DNA from: an uncultured Clostridia bacterium
GTDB taxonomy: Bacteria > Bacillota_A > Clostridia > Oscillospirales > Oscillospiraceae
Direction: 5' to 3'
Length of the DNA stretch: 14,582 nt
Assembly (NCBI GenBank): GCA_946059285.1
Contig: CAMGMW010000009.1
Coordinates: 1 to 14,582, forward strand
The position numbers and the translations under genes are program-made. Under the pieces are notes generated by a model. It was not told the origin of the DNA. It worked only from the letters and a program-made list of their open reading frames with translations, and searched no databases. The first letter of the stretch is position 1, and every line of letters begins with the position of its first letter. This document shows positions 13,934 through 14,582 of this stretch, one piece after another.

Positions 13934-14005
13934 GTGATTCTCGGTATTTCGTATGAATCGTCATTCAGGGTTTTGCTTGTTGAAATTTCATGGAGGTTGT
14001 CATGA
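13934..14005 (+). CDS. Possible small coupling ORF before truncated GNAT gene
   Basis: GTG start with GGGAGG five bases upstream, then 23 codons (starting M-I-L-G-I-S-Y-E-S) ending in a TGA that overlaps the ATG at 14002 (ATGA). The overlap would couple its translation to the GNAT start. It resembles no family I know and may be chance, but the ribosome site and the overlap are both good. Confidence 0.35.
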   Translation: MILGISYESSFRVLLVEISWRLS

Positions 14006-14184
14006 GGATCATTCCATTTGAAGAGAAGTACCGCGATGACATGATATTCATGGTCCTGGAGGCCAAGAATGCCCTTGGGCGGGTCCCCCGGCTGAATGAG
14101 GACTTGCTTGACATACAGAAGAACTATCTGGACAGCAGAATCATTTCCTGCATTAGCTTGTGGTCAATGGATTCTAACGCATGA
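14002..14184 (+). pseudogene. Truncated GNAT acetyltransferase
   Basis: The first ~50 residues, MRIIPFEEKYRDDMIFMVLE followed by AKNALGRVPRLNEDLLDIQKNYLDS, look like the N-terminus of a GNAT acetyltransferase. GGAGG lies five bases before the ATG at 14002. The reading then passes into SRIISCISLWSMDSNA and stops. The acetyl-CoA binding motifs, which should follow for another ~90 residues, are absent in every frame downstream. So this is a gene start cut off by a deletion or rearrangement near 14130-14150, and the protein should be inactive. It stands behind the leader ORF and terminator, which probably once controlled it. Confidence 0.65.
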
Positions 14185-14281
14185 AGATCGTTCCTATTCA
14201 TTACTCCATACGCTTTTCCAAAAACATCATAACCTTTTTCCATTTTATATCCTCTGTAAGAAAAGCGAAAAGGTGTATAAA

Positions 14282-14582
14282 CTACTTCAAATCTTCACTG
14301 AATACAAATTGTGTGCCGACAGAAATTTTGAAATAATCATTATCTCCATTGTCAATCAGAACAAGTGTCTTTTTGTCTTTCATCTCAAATTGAAAAGTTG
14401 TGTTTTGTGAGACAGCAATGACTGTGTCATCTACTACTACGTATGTACCATATTCTGCGAATGATACTATGGATCCGGGACCAAATTGAAACTGGTTTTC
14501 ATCCGTATTCAGCCATAAATATGGTCTTAACATCTCATCATAATCGCCAACAGCATAATAATTTCCGGAAGTCAGTGTAACC
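14282..14582 (-). CDS. Unrecognised protein, C-terminal part, runs off the window
   Basis: An open frame continues to the window edge on the minus strand, so the gene starts beyond 14582 and only its last ~100 residues are here, ending ...VGTQFVFSEDLK. An internal Met lies at 14533, but the frame upstream of it (VTLTSGNYYAVGDYDE) reads as one continuous sequence with it, so that Met is probably not the start. The segment is rich in alternating hydrophobic and polar residues (TYVVVDDTVIAV, TTFQFEMKDKKTLVLIDNG), which suggests a beta-rich domain, with many Asp and aromatic residues and no Cys. I do not recognise the family. Whether it is secreted cannot be told without the N-terminus. Confidence 0.6.
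   Translation of the reverse strand, partial: VTLTSGNYYAVGDYDEMLRPYLWLNTDENQFQFGPGSIVSFAEYGTYVVVDDTVIAVSQNTTFQFEMKDKKTLVLIDNGDNDYFKISVGTQFVFSEDLK

Noticed and set aside
1..14582. CRISPR array, rRNA, toxin-antitoxin pair or phage structural genes
   Set aside because: No regularly spaced repeats, rRNA-like sequence, paired small toxin/antitoxin frames or phage gene patterns are seen; the three repeats are dispersed, not tandem.

Overview
The window looks like a contig piece from an anaerobic, endospore-forming member of the Clostridia, most plausibly Oscillospirales-like. The reasons are a complete [FeFe]-hydrogenase maturation set (HydE, HydF, HydG), a flavodiiron oxygen or nitric oxide reductase, CotJ spore-coat proteins, clean AGGAGG-type ribosome sites and base composition near 50% GC by eye. 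The genus cannot be fixed from the sequence alone.

Left block (1-7442, all minus strand, so transcription runs right to left): a ZIP metal transporter, a three-domain flavodiiron protein, a small TM1266-type ACT-like protein, then hydE, hydG, hydF and a thioredoxin. No catalytic hydrogenase subunit is present, so these proteins must mature an enzyme encoded elsewhere. The hydE-hydG-hydF-trxA segment is bracketed by two inverted copies of a ~145 bp palindrome-rich repeat with terminal inverted repeats and TA edges (MITE-like). A third copy lies at 11379-11513. Copy B sits between the TM1266-like gene and hydE, inside what reads as an older hairpin.

Middle block (7443-9760): a decayed, frameshifted tyrosine-recombinase gene lies against the 3' end of a tRNA-Pro(GGG) gene, which has its own promoter and a strong terminator. 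This is the usual footprint of an old integrated element. Next, on the plus strand, come a gene that fuses CotJA and CotJB, and cotJC, ending in a hairpin shared with the convergent neighbour.

Right block (9762-14582): on the minus strand, a transglutaminase-like lipoprotein, then an operon tetR - methyltransferase - GNAT acetyltransferase. Its promoter is a perfect TTGACA-N17-TATAAT with twin near-palindromic operators, one in the -35/-10 spacer and one just after the -10. On the plus strand follows a perfect promoter, a 22-codon leader ORF, a textbook terminator and then a truncated GNAT gene. This is the layout of an attenuator whose target gene has been broken. The window ends inside an unrecognised minus-strand gene.

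The points most worth a second look are the MITE-like family and its insertion sites (directly after stop codons, and inside a hairpin upstream of hydE), the CotJA-CotJB fusion, the tetR operator layout, and the leader peptide/attenuator.
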